A DNA stretch of 64,000 bases from Malurus cyaneus samueli (GCA_009741485.1 CM019230.1:11058194-11122193); one strand, 5' to 3'. Shown: positions 42,111 to 53,950, numbered from the stretch's first letter. Notes: generated by a model from the sequence alone, not told the origin. Translations and numbers: made by a program.

Positions 42111-43754
42111 AGTTCCAGTCCTTGTGTTACAACCTCCCCTTCAGCCAAATAACCCACCGTTCCTCGTGTGGAGGGCTCTGCCCGTGGGCTGAACAAAGCC
42201 AGGGAAGTTTCTTCCAGCGTTTCTTTGCAGTGGGAGACACATTTTTGGTGTTTTCTCAACTGTCTTCCGTGTGGTGGCAGAACTCCAAGTGCTGAGTAAT
42301 ATTTAAGAGCTCATCTATTTCGGGCGGGAGACAAAGATGTGAGACATGCCAAAGCACCATGGATACCAGATCAGCACATTCCCGTGTCTGGATGGGAATA
42401 TTCCCACATTCCCATGGCCAGGCTGCTGCAGGGGCAGGATTTATGGCTTTTCCCTGATGTTTCACCAGGCAGTGCAGCACTGCCTGGCATTCAAAGGCCA
42501 TGAAGTCATTGTGATGTGTGTTCCTCAAGCCGTGGGCACAGACTCTGCTGCCAGTCCATTATGGTGACCCAGGGATGGATCCCTGGAATCTCTTCAGGCC
42601 GTAGAAGTCCCCGTGGTGAGGCAGGGCTGAGCTCATCTAGTGTTGGGTAGGTGGAATTTGGGAGGTTCATTCAGCTTGGGATTCAGGGCAGGGGCACCTG
42701 GGGGACACCAGCACCTCTGAGGAGTTCACAGGGGGCACAGGGCACCTCTGCCCCCTCCAGCCAGAGGAGGGGATGGATCCCACCTGCCTTTGCCTTGGGA
42801 GCTGCTGGGAGGGCTCAGGGCTCCAGGGACACACGTGGGAGGCAGGAGCCAGCTCTGTGCACCAACCTGATTAAAAACCCAGCTTCTTCTACCCATCCCG
42901 AGCATCCTGGCACTGCCAGGGGTCCCAGCTGGCACCAGCCTGGCCTGGGCTGTGCTCACTCAGCCAGGCTGGAGGGGATTCACACCCTGCACCCCAGTGA
43001 GGGAACAGGGCTGGAAGGGCAGCACTTTGCCTACCCCACATCATACTGCTGAGCTTTCAGGTAAAATCGTGATTTTTTTATTTTTTTTTTTAATTTTATT
43101 TTTTGGTTGTTTGGATTTTTTTTTTTCTACTTTCAGTCTCAGAACTTGAATTGAGGTCCTTGAGCTTCAGCAGTCTGGGACAGCAGCAGGAGTTCTGTAG
43201 AGCAGATAATAATCTCTGTTCATCACTGAATAGGTTCTTTGTTTTCCCGATAACTCTGCAAGAGTGTGAAAAATAGTGAGGTTATGTTCTGGAAAAATCA
43301 TAATTTCCCAGTTGAACTCAGTGCAAAGGGTTGGGAACAGCGAGGCAGGAGGAATAGCAGGGTTTAGAGTCTTCTAAACCTTACAGGGTCATCCTATAGG
43401 GAAAACCAGAGCTGTTCCTACAGTGTTAGGTCCTTGCAAGCTCATGCCACGTTCTTGAGGAGTTGCAGAGGAGCTGCAGGGCTCTGTGGGAAACTCAGCA
43501 AGAGTCCAATGTCCCCAGAGCCTGCCCAACAACACCTCCAGAAATGGAACCTCTCACTCTCCGTGTCTCACTCCTGGCTCAGGGCTGTGCTCTGACTCAG
43601 GCAGGATCTTTTCTTTGAGAATCCCACAAAATCTGCTCCCAGGGTGTTCTCCCGCAGCGTCAGTGGGCAGGAGGGAGAGGAGAGGCTGAGCCTCGGGTGT
43701 GGGGCAGGGGCTGCAGCTGAGAATCACCTCAGCATGGGCAGGGGGCAAAGCTGC
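42111..43754. other. Single-copy-type intergenic DNA
   Basis: Contains a T-rich tract at 43068-43130 and AT-richer DNA at 43200-43330. No exon or transposon landmark was recognised. Confidence 0.4.
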
Positions 43755-43868
43755 TGGGCACAGCAGGGCAGGGCAGAGCAGAGAAGAGAAGAGAGGAGCA
43801 GAGCAGAGCAGAGCTGAGCAGAGCAGAGCAGAGCTGAGCAGAGCAGAGCAGAGCTGAGCAGAGCAGAT
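43755..43868. repeat. (GAGCA)n array
   Basis: AGAGC/AGCAG pentamers with GCTGAGCAGAGC blocks repeated three times, about 110 bp. Confidence 0.9.
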
Positions 43869-44754
43869 CAGGCAGCCTGGGCCCGAGCAGGAGAAGCTCC
43901 CCAGAGTATAATCTGTCTCGTGATTCTTGGCGCAGAGGTGGCAGATTTGCAGTCCAAATGTGGGATTTGCCTGCTGGGCCTCTGCTGTCCCTCCTCCTGC
44001 ACCTCGTGCATGGGCACATGGCTCAGGGCAGCGCTCTGGGGCACAGCCCTGCAGGAGAGGGCTGCTTTGTGCCTGGGTTTGTGCCTGCTGCATGGCACGT
44101 GGTGTTTGTCCTTTAGCAGGACCTCCCACCCAGTGAGGTACCTGACATCTCCTGGTGAGCATCCCCCTCCCTGGTTTGTGGGTGTTCAAAAGGAGAAAAG
44201 TGTTCCTGATCTCATCCCACCTTAGAAAATGATCATTTTCCTTCGGGATCAGGGCAGAGAGACAATACATCCCCAGAGTCAGAACAGTGGAAGGAACTGC
44301 CCTGTGGGCCAGTGTCTGGAAGCTGCAGGAGTTTGTGAGAGGACAGGAGACGCAGTCAGGTTGCAAGGGACAGTGACCAGTGCGAGGGGGCAGCTGAGCC
44401 TCGTGGCTTCTCCTCCTGCTTGCTTGTCAGTGGCTCTGAAATGCTGGGGGAAACAGCTCAGCCCTGACCTAGGGTCTTGGCCAAGCCCTGCAGCCTCCTG
44501 GAGAGGCAGATCCCATGGGCAGCACTGGGACATGGGGTCTGGGGGGCCAAAGGGTCACTCGGGCAAAGCTGAGGATGAAGCACCAGCTCTGGGCTCAGAC
44601 AGCAGCACAGCTCCTCCAGAGAAGCCAGGGAAGGCAAAGGAGCTCCACATCCACATGGCAATCTGATCTGTGCTGCTTCCATGTCCCCAGCTGGGCTGGT
44701 GGCAGCTCCAGTCTCATCCTTCAGCCCTCATCCCCTGGGAGCTCCAGAGCTTTC
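43869..44754. other. Single-copy-type intergenic DNA
   Basis: Nothing recognised. Confidence 0.4.
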
Positions 44755-45112
44755 CCAACTCAGGGCTCCTGGACACTCAGACCATCCATTCCGGGCTCAG
44801 CTCCCTCGGACACTCCAGACATTCCCATTCCCAGGGCTCAGGGCTCCCTCTGGACACTCCAGCCATTCCATTCCCAGGGCTCAGGGCTCCCTCTGGACAC
44901 TCCAGACCATTCCCATTCCCAGGGCTCAGGGCTCCCTCGGGACACTCCAGACCATTCCCAGGCCCCACAGCTCAGGGCTCCCTCTGGACACTCCAGACCA
45001 TTCCCAGGGCTCAGGCTCCCTCTGGACACTCCGACCATCCCATCCCAGGGCTCAGGGCTCCCTCTGGACACTCTGGACCATTCCCAGCCCCAGGGCTCAG
45101 GGCTCCCTCTGG
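44755..45112. repeat. ~36-46 bp minisatellite, about eight units
   Basis: 'cagggctcagggctccctct' and 'ggacactccagacca' alternate with variable numbers of CATTCC words. Plus-strand frames remain open by composition. Confidence 0.92.
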
Positions 45113-45559
45113 CAGCGCTGCCTTCGCTGTGTGTGCAGAGGGGAAGCCCAGAGCGAGTGGCTGGGCTGGGGCAGGGTTTGGTGACTCCAGAACAGCTCGT
45201 CACCAGCGGCAGGGCTGGGGACATCCTGTGCCAGCACGAGGTGCCGATCATTTCCTGGCTGAGCTGTCTCCATCTCCCCACCCGTTGTGTTTTCTCTCTC
45301 ACCTGCACACCCTTCACGGTTTCCTGTGGGCTGAGCAGCGTCTCTGACAGGCTCTGTATTTCAGCAATGACAGGTCTGTGTGCAAACTGCTCTCGCTGCA
45401 GAGCTGGGCTGATTTCCCACCCTGAGTTGCTGCAGGCTGTGTGCTCCCATCGGGGCTGCCATGTCCTGCACACGCAGTGCCCCCCTGACACACCACAGCT
45501 GCTTTGGGGCCCCCAAACCCAGCCCCTCTCACAACCATCAGCTCAGGACCAGCAGTGCT
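45113..45559. other. Single-copy-type intergenic DNA
   Basis: Nothing recognised. Confidence 0.4.
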
Positions 45560-46420
45560 GCCGCTCCACTGGCACGTAAATATGATTCAGAGATGAATGA
45601 GAGGAAAGAGATTTGTTAATTTGCTCCTCATTAGCACTTTGAGAGCTCTGATTCCTCCCTCCAACACTGCCCTGGTCCCCTGCTGTCAAGGCCGGTTCCC
45701 CGCTGCTTGGCTTGCAGCTCTGTGTTCCAGTTTCTTTCCCAAAGTGCTGCTTCATACCCTTGATTTGTTATTTTGGGGTCTTATATCACATCTGTCACAA
45801 CTTCCCGGGCCCGGTGCAGCTACAAAACGCGCCGTGAATCAGCTCCAAGCCGGAATTTACTGCCTGCCCCCATCATTAGTAATCCACACTTGCAGCAGCC
45901 TCATTAATACAGGCACAGGCAGAACTTGGAGGATCATTTTTTTTTCCTACCTGCACCTGTAACTTGCCGTGAGTAGATTTGCACAAATCGAGGGTTAGGG
46001 GTGCGTGTGTGTGCTGGGTTTTCCTGCTCATTAAACACTTGTTAGACACCCCACCAGTGGTGAGCAGCACAGCCCGAGCCCGCTGCATCCCAATGAAGCA
46101 CTTTGTGTTTATCCCGGATGACATCGGGCCATTTCCACGGCGTCTGGCGGCGGCTGCGCTGCCGATCGCCCGCATTCTGATTCCAGATTAATTCCCACTC
46201 TTGCATATTCCGACCCTTAATTGTATTGACTGGGAAATGGGATCGTTGGGATGTGGAGGGGCCCTCGGAGCTCTGCGGAAAGATTCCATTACGCAATAGG
46301 ACATTTCAAGCCGCCCTGAATTATTTAACCGGCCGCAGACGTGGCCAGTCCATTTCTCAGCAGAGTCTGGACAGTTCTGGTTTTTATAGCCCTCGGAACA
46401 GCCGGGTGGGAGGGGAGGGG
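45560..46420. other. Candidate conserved noncoding element (possible enhancer)
   Basis: The segment differs from its surroundings: no repeats, preserved CpGs in an otherwise AT-rich context ('acaaaacgcgccgtgaatc', 'tggcggcggctgcgctgcc', 'taaccggccgcagacgtgg'), and many homeodomain-type words ('cagcctcattaatacagg', 'gattccagattaattccc', 'cccttaattgtattgactgg'). It lies 5-6 kb downstream of the poly(A) signal. No frame looks coding. This combination is typical of deeply conserved regulatory DNA, but conservation cannot be tested from one sequence. Confidence 0.45.
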
Positions 46421-46553
46421 AGGGCGTGGAAAACGTTCCAATGGCTGCAGCTGCTGTGGGCAAGAGGTGGGGAGGACCCCAGCAAAGTCCCCTCAGTCCT
46501 CAGTACCCTCTGCAATGGGCACTGGAATAACAGGGAAAGGGCTCGTGTCCTGC

Positions 46554-46999
46554 TGATGCCTTATGGGGATCACCTAAAACAGAGTCTGGACAGAATTCAA
46601 AGAATCCAAAGCAGTTCTGTTCATGGCAGGGCCTTCAGGGCCATTCAGGGCAGTCCCAGCCCAGCCAGGGGCTGCACCCACAATGGACAATGGCTCACGG
46701 CTTTTTCACCCTTTCTCACTTTTGTCCATTTGCACATCGGGATTTGCTGAATCCTCCAATTGCAGCTGCAGCCAATGCAGTCAAAAACTCCAACTTGGCT
46801 CCCCCAGTTCTCTCTTGTTTCCATCTCTTGGGGCCTGGCACAGGGAGGTGTCCTTGAGTTTGGGGCTGCAGAGGAATTGTTTTGTGTAAAAATGGGAGAG
46901 CAGGAGCTCAGCACTGTCTGTGGAGTCTGGAGTTAAACACTGAAGAATTCCAGGGTTACAGAGACATGGAAATGGAGAAGCTGAAATCCTGAGGGATCA
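46554..46999 (-). mobile_element. Solo LTR, family B
   Basis: On plus it starts TGATGCC (shared with family A), then 'ggggatcacctaaaac', and ends 'gagggatca'. About 446 bp. It is the fuller counterpart of 33372-33730. The mixture of A-like ends and B-specific body shows the families are related. No target-site duplication is obvious. Confidence 0.83.
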
Positions 47000-48744
47000 A
47001 TTCTGCCTCCAGACTGGGCAGGGACCTGCAGAAAGCGTTTGGGAATGTGCCTTTCTGAGCCAGCACATCCCACAGTGCCAGCAACGAGCACAAGGCCTGG
47101 CAGTGGGATCTGAGAGCTTCTCTGAAGCTTCTTGTCCCCTGGAACATCAGGAAATGGCCACAGGCTGGGCAAGGACCCCATGGGTCACTGCTGAACCCAG
47201 AGATATGGGGGAATCCTGGGGCAGGGAGCACAGGGATCGTGGCTGAACCAGGAGATCCAGGAGATTTGGGGGGCAGGGAGCCATGGCTGCTCCAAAGGCA
47301 GCTGTGGAATGGAAAGGTGAAGGGAACCCTTCCCATGTCAGCCTGACTGGGGCACGGCAGGGGACACTCTTTGTCACTTGGAGACCTCATTGCTCACCCA
47401 TCCATTGATTTTGGCATTTTTAACCTGGCCTGACCAAAGGAGCTTCCTGGGGGACACAGACAGGGCTGGCGTTGTCTCTCTTTGAGATGGTGAAAGCCAG
47501 AATCTCGTGTTTGGGCAGGGAAAGGCCTCCTGGGCCGGGTTTATCTGGCTGTTTGGCAGCTGGGAGTTTGTGAGGGGTGTCTGTGACAAACCCAGCGTTT
47601 GGGACTGCCCTGCCCCTGTGCCAGTGCTGAGGACCTGCTGTCTCCATGCTGAGCTAAATCCCAGCAGTCACCACTCCTCTGATCCTCCACCTGCAGCCAA
47701 CGCTGCTGCCCAGCCCCACAAACTGCACCCAGCCCTCTGCTGAGTTCCAGGGATGGCTTTCAACAATCCAGAACTCCAGGATGGATCCCTGCTCTTGCTG
47801 CTGGGCGTGAACAGGATAACAAACCAAACTGAGAGGAGAAGAAAGCAGCCCTGCCTGTTATTGGCTGCCCTTTCACAGAGAGGCTGTCAGCTCTCGGGAT
47901 GTTTTGGCAGATACCTTTGAAAGCTGAGCTGAGAGCCGGGGAAGAGCTGGCAGGTACAGCCCAGCTGTCTGTGAAACTGCAGCTGCAGCTGCTTGCCACC
48001 AGCTCCTCTTTGAAGAACGTGCTTTTCTCTATTTATGATCAAGAAGTGTTGTATGAAAAGCCCTTATGATTTCTTGCCATGGTGTCACTGAGTGTCTCAG
48101 GCTGCTTCTCTCTCCAAACAGGGAATTTAACCTCAATGAAGGCTCACCCCAGAGCGGGATTGATGTGCCTTTGGCAGGGCTGCATTCCCTCTTAATTCTG
48201 CTTGTCAGTTGTAAATCAGAAATTCAAATATTATGAGAAGCACTGGAGGCTCTCAGGAGCAGAAAGGGGACTTTGCAGAGGGCTCTGTGACTGTGCAGCA
48301 TCTGTGATCTCTCCACAGCAGCATGGTCAGGGCTTGGCAGATGGAGAGCTTGAGCACTCCCCAAATCTACTGCCAGAGCAAAGGCAGTGTGTTCTGTGCA
48401 GTTTATCTGCCAGAGTTCCCTGGGACAGACTCCTTGGGATGAGCTCATCACCACAGCAGCGTCTGTGCAGATACTGGGCTCAGGTTTGCCTTCCAGACTG
48501 ACATTCTAGGTCTAGTGCTCGCTGCCAGAAGAATTATTTGGGCTTAAGAGCTTCTGTTCATCCTGCAGTGGTCAGGGTAAGAGTGAACACCACAGGCGTG
48601 TGCCCAGCAAATGCCACGGAAGTGATTGCAGACAGTCCATGAGAGGCAGACCCAGAATTACTGATTGGTTTCACTCTATGGCACAGATTCATCTTCGTCT
48701 CCTGGCAGCACAGGGAGCCCTGGCTGTGACCAGTTTGTGTTTCG
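47000..48744. other. Single-copy-type intergenic DNA
   Basis: No exon, LTR or CR1 landmark was recognised. It ends at a polypyrimidine tract. Confidence 0.4.
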
Positions 48745-48990
48745 GTGGTGAATGTTTTCCTTCCTTTTCCTTTCCTTTTCCTTTCCTTCCTTCCTTCCTT
48801 CCTTTCCTTCCTTCCTTTTCCTTTCTTGCTCTTCCCTTCCGGAACTTCCCTTCCCTTCCTTTCTTTTTCCTTTCCTTTCCTTCCTCCTTCCTTTTCCTTT
48901 CTTTTCTTTTCTTTTTCTTTTCCTTTTTCTTTTTCTTTCTTCTTTTTCTTTTCCTTTCTTTTTCTTTTTCTTTTCTTTTCTTTTCTCCTT
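48745..48990. repeat. Polypyrimidine tract (CCTTTT)n ending at a gap
   Basis: About 245 bp of C and T only, apart from a few bases near 48830-48845. Such tracts can form triplex DNA and are hard to sequence. Confidence 0.93.
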
Positions 48991-49015
48991 NNNNNNNNNN
49001 NNNNNNNNNNNNNNN
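48991..49015. other. Assembly gap of exactly 25 N
   Basis: Same fixed length as 23190-23214. Pyrimidine DNA lies on the left and purine DNA soon after on the right. Confidence 0.98.
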
Positions 49016-49059
49016 AAGGCCACAGGTTGGAGATGGGAAACGTGATTCCTGCAATCACA

Positions 49060-49247
49060 GAATAGAGAGGAAGGAGAGGAGAAGTTCGAGAGGAGAGGAA
49101 AGGTTCGGAGAGGTTCGGAGAGGAGAGTTCGAGGGAGAGGTTCGAGAGAGAGGTTCGGGAGAGTTCGGAGAGGTTCGGAGAGGAAGGAAGGAGAGGAGAG
49201 GAGAGGAGAGGAGAGGAGAGAGAGGAGAGGGAGGAGAGAGGAGATCA
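49060..49247. repeat. Polypurine array (GGAGA / GGTTCGGAGA)
   Basis: GGAGAGGTTCGGAGAGG units followed by pure GGAGA units, about 190 bp. Confidence 0.92.
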
Positions 49248-49269
49248 TTCCTGGATGAAAGGATCACAG

Positions 49270-49428
49270 TTCTAAACTTAACCACAACTCTAACCCTAAC
49301 CCCAACCTTAACCGTAACCCTGGCCCTAATCCTACCTACCAACCTAACCTAACTAACCTAACCCAACACCTAACCTAACCAACCCTACCCTAACCCCAAC
49401 CTAACCTCACCCCTACCCCTGACCCTTC
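49270..49428. repeat. Degenerate telomere-like (CCTAA/CCCTAA) repeats
   Basis: Irregular mixture of CCCTAA, CCTAAC and CCCCAAC words ('ctaaccctaaccccaacc', 'cctaacctaactaacctaac'). The vertebrate telomere on this strand would read CCCTAA, so this resembles a decayed interstitial telomeric block, or a read-error version of a purer array. Confidence 0.8.
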
Positions 49429-49989
49429 TCAGAGCAGTGTGCCCCCATTCCTTAGGCAGAGCCGGTCAGGTTCAGCCCTCCAAGGCATTTGCTGGCTGAC
49501 AGCATCGCTGCCGTGCGGTGCCTTGGGGCACTTTGGGGCTGGGTTAAACCTGGGGGCTGTGTCTGGCAGGTGCAGAGCAGGAGCAGCCCTTGCCCACTCC
49601 TCTTGCTCTCTTGAGCGGCTGCACAGCCCAGGTTCAGCCCTGAGAAGGGATCCTTTGGCCAGGGACAGAGCTGTCCGTGGCTGTTGTGCCTCTGGAGAGC
49701 CCTGCCAGCGAGTGAATGAACCCAGAGCTGGGGGGGTGCCAGGGGCTCCTGCGGCTGCCACAGCCCCTGGAGCCCAGCCCAGCTCCCCAGCTCGGCACAG
49801 AGCTGAGCCCAAGCCCATTTCCTGCCAATAGCTGAGATTGTGATGGATTTCAGTGGCACTGCCTTGGATCCGCTGCAGAAAACAAACCTGTGTGTGCTGA
49901 GCAGAGCAGCCCACAGTGCTGCTGCACACCTGGCCCTGGGGAAAGGGGCTTTGCATCTCCTCTCTGAACCAGGAATGGATTAAAGATGC
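49429..49989. other. GC-rich single-copy-type DNA
   Basis: No supported gene. A minus-strand open frame of 437 codons crosses this segment and the next repeats, but its composition is repeat-driven. Confidence 0.4.
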
Positions 49990-50290
49990 ATTAGAGCCTT
50001 CTTTTCTTTTTTCTTTTCTCTTTTCTTCCTTCTTTTCCTTTCCTTTTTCCTTTCCTTTTTCCTTTTTTCCTTTTCCTTTTTCCTTTTTCCTTTTTCCTTT
50101 TCTTTTTCCTTTTCCTTTTCCTTTTTCTTTTTCCTTTCCTTTTCCTTTCTTTTTCCTTTTCCTTCCTTTTCCTTTCCTTTCTTCCTTTCCTTCCTTTCCT
50201 TTCCTTTCCTTTCCTTCCTTCCTCTTCCTCCTTCCTTCCTCCCTTCCTTCTTTCCTCTTTCCTTCCTTCCCCTTTCCTTTCCCTCCTTCC
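49990..50290. repeat. Polypyrimidine tract (TTTTCC)n, ~300 bp
   Basis: Almost only T and C. Similar tracts at 48745-48990 and 53540-53700. Confidence 0.94.
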
Positions 50291-50766
50291 GTGCCTTCGC
50301 TCTGCCTGGCTCTGCCGTCCTGTCCGGGGCCGGGCCGGCCTGGCCGTTCCGTGCCCCGGTCCTTTCCTGCCTGGCGGAGCCTGCCCGGCCCGGAACGGTC
50401 CGTCCCTGCCCTGTCTGGGGGTCCGGGTCCTGTGGCCGTGCCGTCGCCGCGCCTTCTGCCTGGGCTGGCGTGCGGCGTGTGGTGTGCGGGGCGGGTGTTG
50501 GCGGGCGGGCGGGTCGGGGCTGGGGCCTGTGTGGCTGGGGCTGTGGCGGGGCGGGTCGTGGGCTGTGGCTGGGTGTCGGTGCGGTGTCGGTTCGGGTGTC
50601 CGGTGGCGTGGTCGTGTTCGTGAGCGTGGGCGGTTGCGGTGCTGTCGGTCGTGGGCGGGCGGGGCGGTTGCGCTGGCTTGGCGGGTGTCGGCCCGGCCCG
50701 CGCCCTCTTCCCGCGCGGGCTCCCCGGTGGCGGGGCCCGCACCCGTGCCGGCCCGGGCCCAGGGGC
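50291..50766. other. Very CpG- and G-rich segment
   Basis: About 470 bp rich in CG ('gtccggggccgggccggcc', 'ggcgggcgggcgggtcgggg') with very little A. It could be read as a CpG island, but it adjoins a duplicated copy in which T is systematically lost or read as G, so the composition itself is suspect. No transcript evidence. Confidence 0.45.
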
Positions 50767-53520
50767 GGTGCCCCAGAGGGAATGGCAGGTACAATGTGGC
50801 CCTCAAAGGAGTCCTGGCAGGGTGACAGCTCCGCCCTGGACTCCCAGATTGTTGGCGGCTGGGAGCGTCCAAGCCCTGGGGCACAGTCAGGAACACAGAC
50901 TTGTTGCAGGGAGCACCCTGCCGCGGAGGAAGGAATAAGGAGAGAGATGTAAGAAAAGGGTAGCCCAGAGAGCAATAAGGAAAAGTGGAGCCAGAGAGCA
51001 ATGAAGGAAAAGTTGGTGGAGCCAGAGAGCTGTCGGAGTTGAAACTGCTGAGGAGAACCATCCTGCAAAGCTCATGCGAGAGGGCTGGAGCTGGGGCGTG
51101 GCCAGAAGCTGGAGCTCACAATCCGTGGATGGTGCCTGTGGAAACACAGCCCTTGGCCACATTGCGGAGGTGCTCCACTGCTTGGACGGTCGCCGTGCAG
51201 CACACTGCGTGTTGAGATGTGAAGTTGGAGCCAAATAGAAGTAAGCTAGTGATTAATTGGCAGAGCGCGCAGATGCAGGAGTGGCACAAGGTCAGAAAAG
51301 GCACGGCCATGCTGAGCATAAAGCAGGGAACGTAAAATAGAGCCAGTCAAATGATAGGGATGAGAACACCCCAGGTGCCTGGCGAGGAGGCAGAATGAGG
51401 AAGGAGGCTCAGGAGGGCCGGGGGAGGGTGCGGTGCGGGAGGAAGCTGGGGAAAGGTTGTGAAGGCAGATTTGGGCCAGAGAGGGAGGTGAGGGGTTGGG
51501 GAGGCGGCGCCCCCTGGGCGGGTGCAAGGCAGGGAGCTGAGCAAGCTGGGTGCTGGAAGGGAGACACTGTGCACCAGGGGTGCACTGTGCACAGGGCGCT
51601 GGGGCCAGGGGAGCGCAGACACAGGCTGCAGCTGCCGGGTGCCTTGGAGTGGAGAGGGAGATGGGGCAAAGCACCGCCAGGGCACCAGGGGAGGCAGGGG
51701 AGGGTGCGAGGGAGGTGCAGGATGAGAGGACGCAGACCCACCCTGAGCCCCCCCCCGCCCGCGCGAACCTCTCCCTCCTGGGGGGCAGCGCGGCCAAGCA
51801 CCCGACGCACTCCAGTGTGCTATCGGGATTCTTGAATAGTGTATGTCTTGTCTTTGAGTTCCTGCGGTGCTATGATGTTATCTTTGCTGGGCGAGCACGG
51901 GGGCGCTATGTGGCAGGACTCCACAGGCTGCGGCAGGGGGCACATCGACCCTAGTGCACTGTGGCTCGGGGGAAGGGTCACATCGCTGGGAAGCCACACT
52001 GGCGTGGAGGGGACAGCAGGATCTCACAGGGACCGGGGCAGGGTCACAAGTCGACCCCACGGTGGCCGGCGGGAAGCGGCCACACGGCGGGGAGGGGCAC
52101 AGCGGACCCCACACTGGCCTTGGGGCAGGGGCACAGCGGACCCTACACGGCGGGGCAGGGGGCACAGCGCGCCAACTGGGCCTGGGCAGGGGGCACAGCT
52201 GGAGCCACACTGGGCCGGGCAGGGGCACAGCGATCCACACTGGGCCTGGGCAGGGGCCAGTGACCCACACGGCTGGCGGCAGGGGGCACAGCTGGACCCA
52301 GCACTGGCCTGGGCAGGGGGGCACAGCGGACCCACACGGCCGGGCAGGGGGCACAGCTGGACCCACCTGGCTGAGGCAGGGGAACAGCTGACCACACTGG
52401 GCCCTGGGGGCAGGGGGCACAGCTGGGACGCCACACGGCCGGGCAGGGGCACAGCGACCCACCACTGGCCGGGCAGGGGGCACAGCTGACCCCACACTGG
52501 CCTGGTTGCAGGGGCACAGCTGGACCCACACGGCCTGGGGCAGGGGCACAGCGACCACACGGGCCGGGGCAGGGGCACAGCTGGAAGCCACACGGCCGGG
52601 GCACGGGGACACAGCTGATCCCACGGGCCGGGGCAGGGGACACAGCGTGCCACACTGGCCTGGGCAGGGGACACAGCGGAGCCACACGGGCCGGGCAGAG
52701 GGCACAGCGACGCACACTGGCCGGGCAGGGGGCACAGCTGACCCCACACGGCCGGGCAGGGGGCACAGCGACCCACACCCCCCGGCAGCTCTGTGAGAGG
52801 GACCACAGCGCTGAGGCCCAGCCCGGGGCCCCCTGCACCTTGCCCCCCAGGGCGCCTGACCGCCCTGGCAGCGGGAGGTCCCAGCCGCCCCAGCCCAGGG
52901 GTGCCAATCTGGGCCAGCGGGGGGCCCACGGTGGGCCGGGAAGCTTGGGGCCCCAGGAGCTGGCCAGCCCGCGAGGCTGCTGGGGCTGGGCTGCAGCCCG
53001 AGCCCTGGTGGTCCCGGGGCCACGGTGGCCGGCACGGGGAGTGTCCTGCCGCAGGCTGCCAGATAGGAGAGGCTGGCGGGAGCAGGCACAAGGGAAATGG
53101 AGTGCCAGGCAGGGCAGGAGAGGGATGAGCAGGAGAAGGGGAAAGTGGGACCCCTCCAGAGCCACACAGACCCCGAGGAACACGAGCCCACAAATCCACC
53201 CACAGCCCCTCGAGTGCCGCACCCACAGGGCGCGGCCGCAGATGTGTTAACCCGGGGGCCGGATCCCGCCCATTGCCAATGGGATTTGGCACGGGGGAGA
53301 AGAGCGGGGCGCAGGGCATCCAGGCTGTCGCCCTCGCCTCAGCTCCACGCTCATGCGTCCCTTACCCATCCGAACCCACCATTCCCATCCGGCTCCAGCT
53401 CCCATGCCCATCCCACGCCATGCCCATCCAGCATCCCAGCCCACCTAGCGCCAGTCCCGGCCTGCGGGCAGGGAAGGAGGGACAGGGAAGGGGAATGGTC
53501 GGCAAACGGACAGAGAGGGG
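50767..53520 (+). repeat. Tandem duplication, first copy (T-poor)
   Basis: Matches 53709-56470 at an offset of about 2.94 kb, in the same order: 'ccccagagggaatgg' start, 'gtcctggcagggtgacagc', repeated 'agccagagagc' motif, a 31-bp minisatellite, then 'ccacacagaccccgaggaac' and 'cccattgccaatggg'. Relative to the second copy many T are missing or replaced by G ('cacacggccgggcagg' for 'cacactggcctgggcagg'). Open frames of over 400 codons on the minus strand arise from this composition and are not genes. Confidence 0.9.
52140..52782. repeat. ~31-bp minisatellite, first copy
   Basis: About 20 units based on CCACACTGGCCTGGGCAGGG plus GCACAGCTGA, heavily disturbed and CpG-enriched compared with 54884-55750. 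Confidence 0.9.
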
Positions 53521-53539
53521 GGGGGGGACACGGGGAGTT

Positions 53540-53700
53540 TCTTTATCTTTTTCTTTTTCTTTTTCTTTTTCTTTTTCTTTTTCTTTTTCTTTTTCTTTTT
53601 CTTTTCCTTTTTCTTTTTCTTTTTTTCTTCCCTTTCCCTCTCCCTCTCCCTCTCTGTCTCCCTTTTCTTTTCCCTCACCCTTCCCCTTCCCTTTCCCCAG
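53540..53700. repeat. Polypyrimidine tract (TTTTTC)n
   Basis: Pure TTTTTC units, then CCCTCTCCCT-type sequence. It sits just before the second duplicate copy and marks the junction between the copies. Confidence 0.94.
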
Positions 53701-53860
53701 TTTCTGTCCCCAGAGGGAATGCAGGTACAATGTGCCCTCAAAGGATGTCCTGGCAGGGTGACAGCTCCTCCCTGACTCCCAGATTTTGCTGCTGGGAGCT
53801 TTTCCAAGCCCTGGGATCAGTGCAGGACACAGACTGTGTTCAGGGATCACCCTCCAGCTG

Positions 53861-53950
53861 CAATAAGGAAAATGTTTGGTAGCCAGAGAGCAATAAGGAA
53901 AATGTTTGGTAGCCAGAGAGCAATAAGGAAAATGTTTGGTAGCCAGAGAG
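53861..53950. repeat. 30-bp tandem repeat, three units
   Basis: 'aataaggaaaatgtttggta' plus 'gccagagagc' three times, identical. The first duplicate copy (50930-51040) has about three diverged units. Confidence 0.94.

Noticed and set aside
49429..51068. Minus-strand frames of 356-437 codons rich in Lys/Glu and Arg/Pro
   Set aside because: They run through a polypyrimidine tract and a suspect CpG-rich segment; no protein-like unique sequence.
51878..53319. Minus-strand frames of 359-441 codons with many Cys and Pro
   Set aside because: Translation of the 31-bp minisatellite in a T-poor copy; the clean copy gives different frames.
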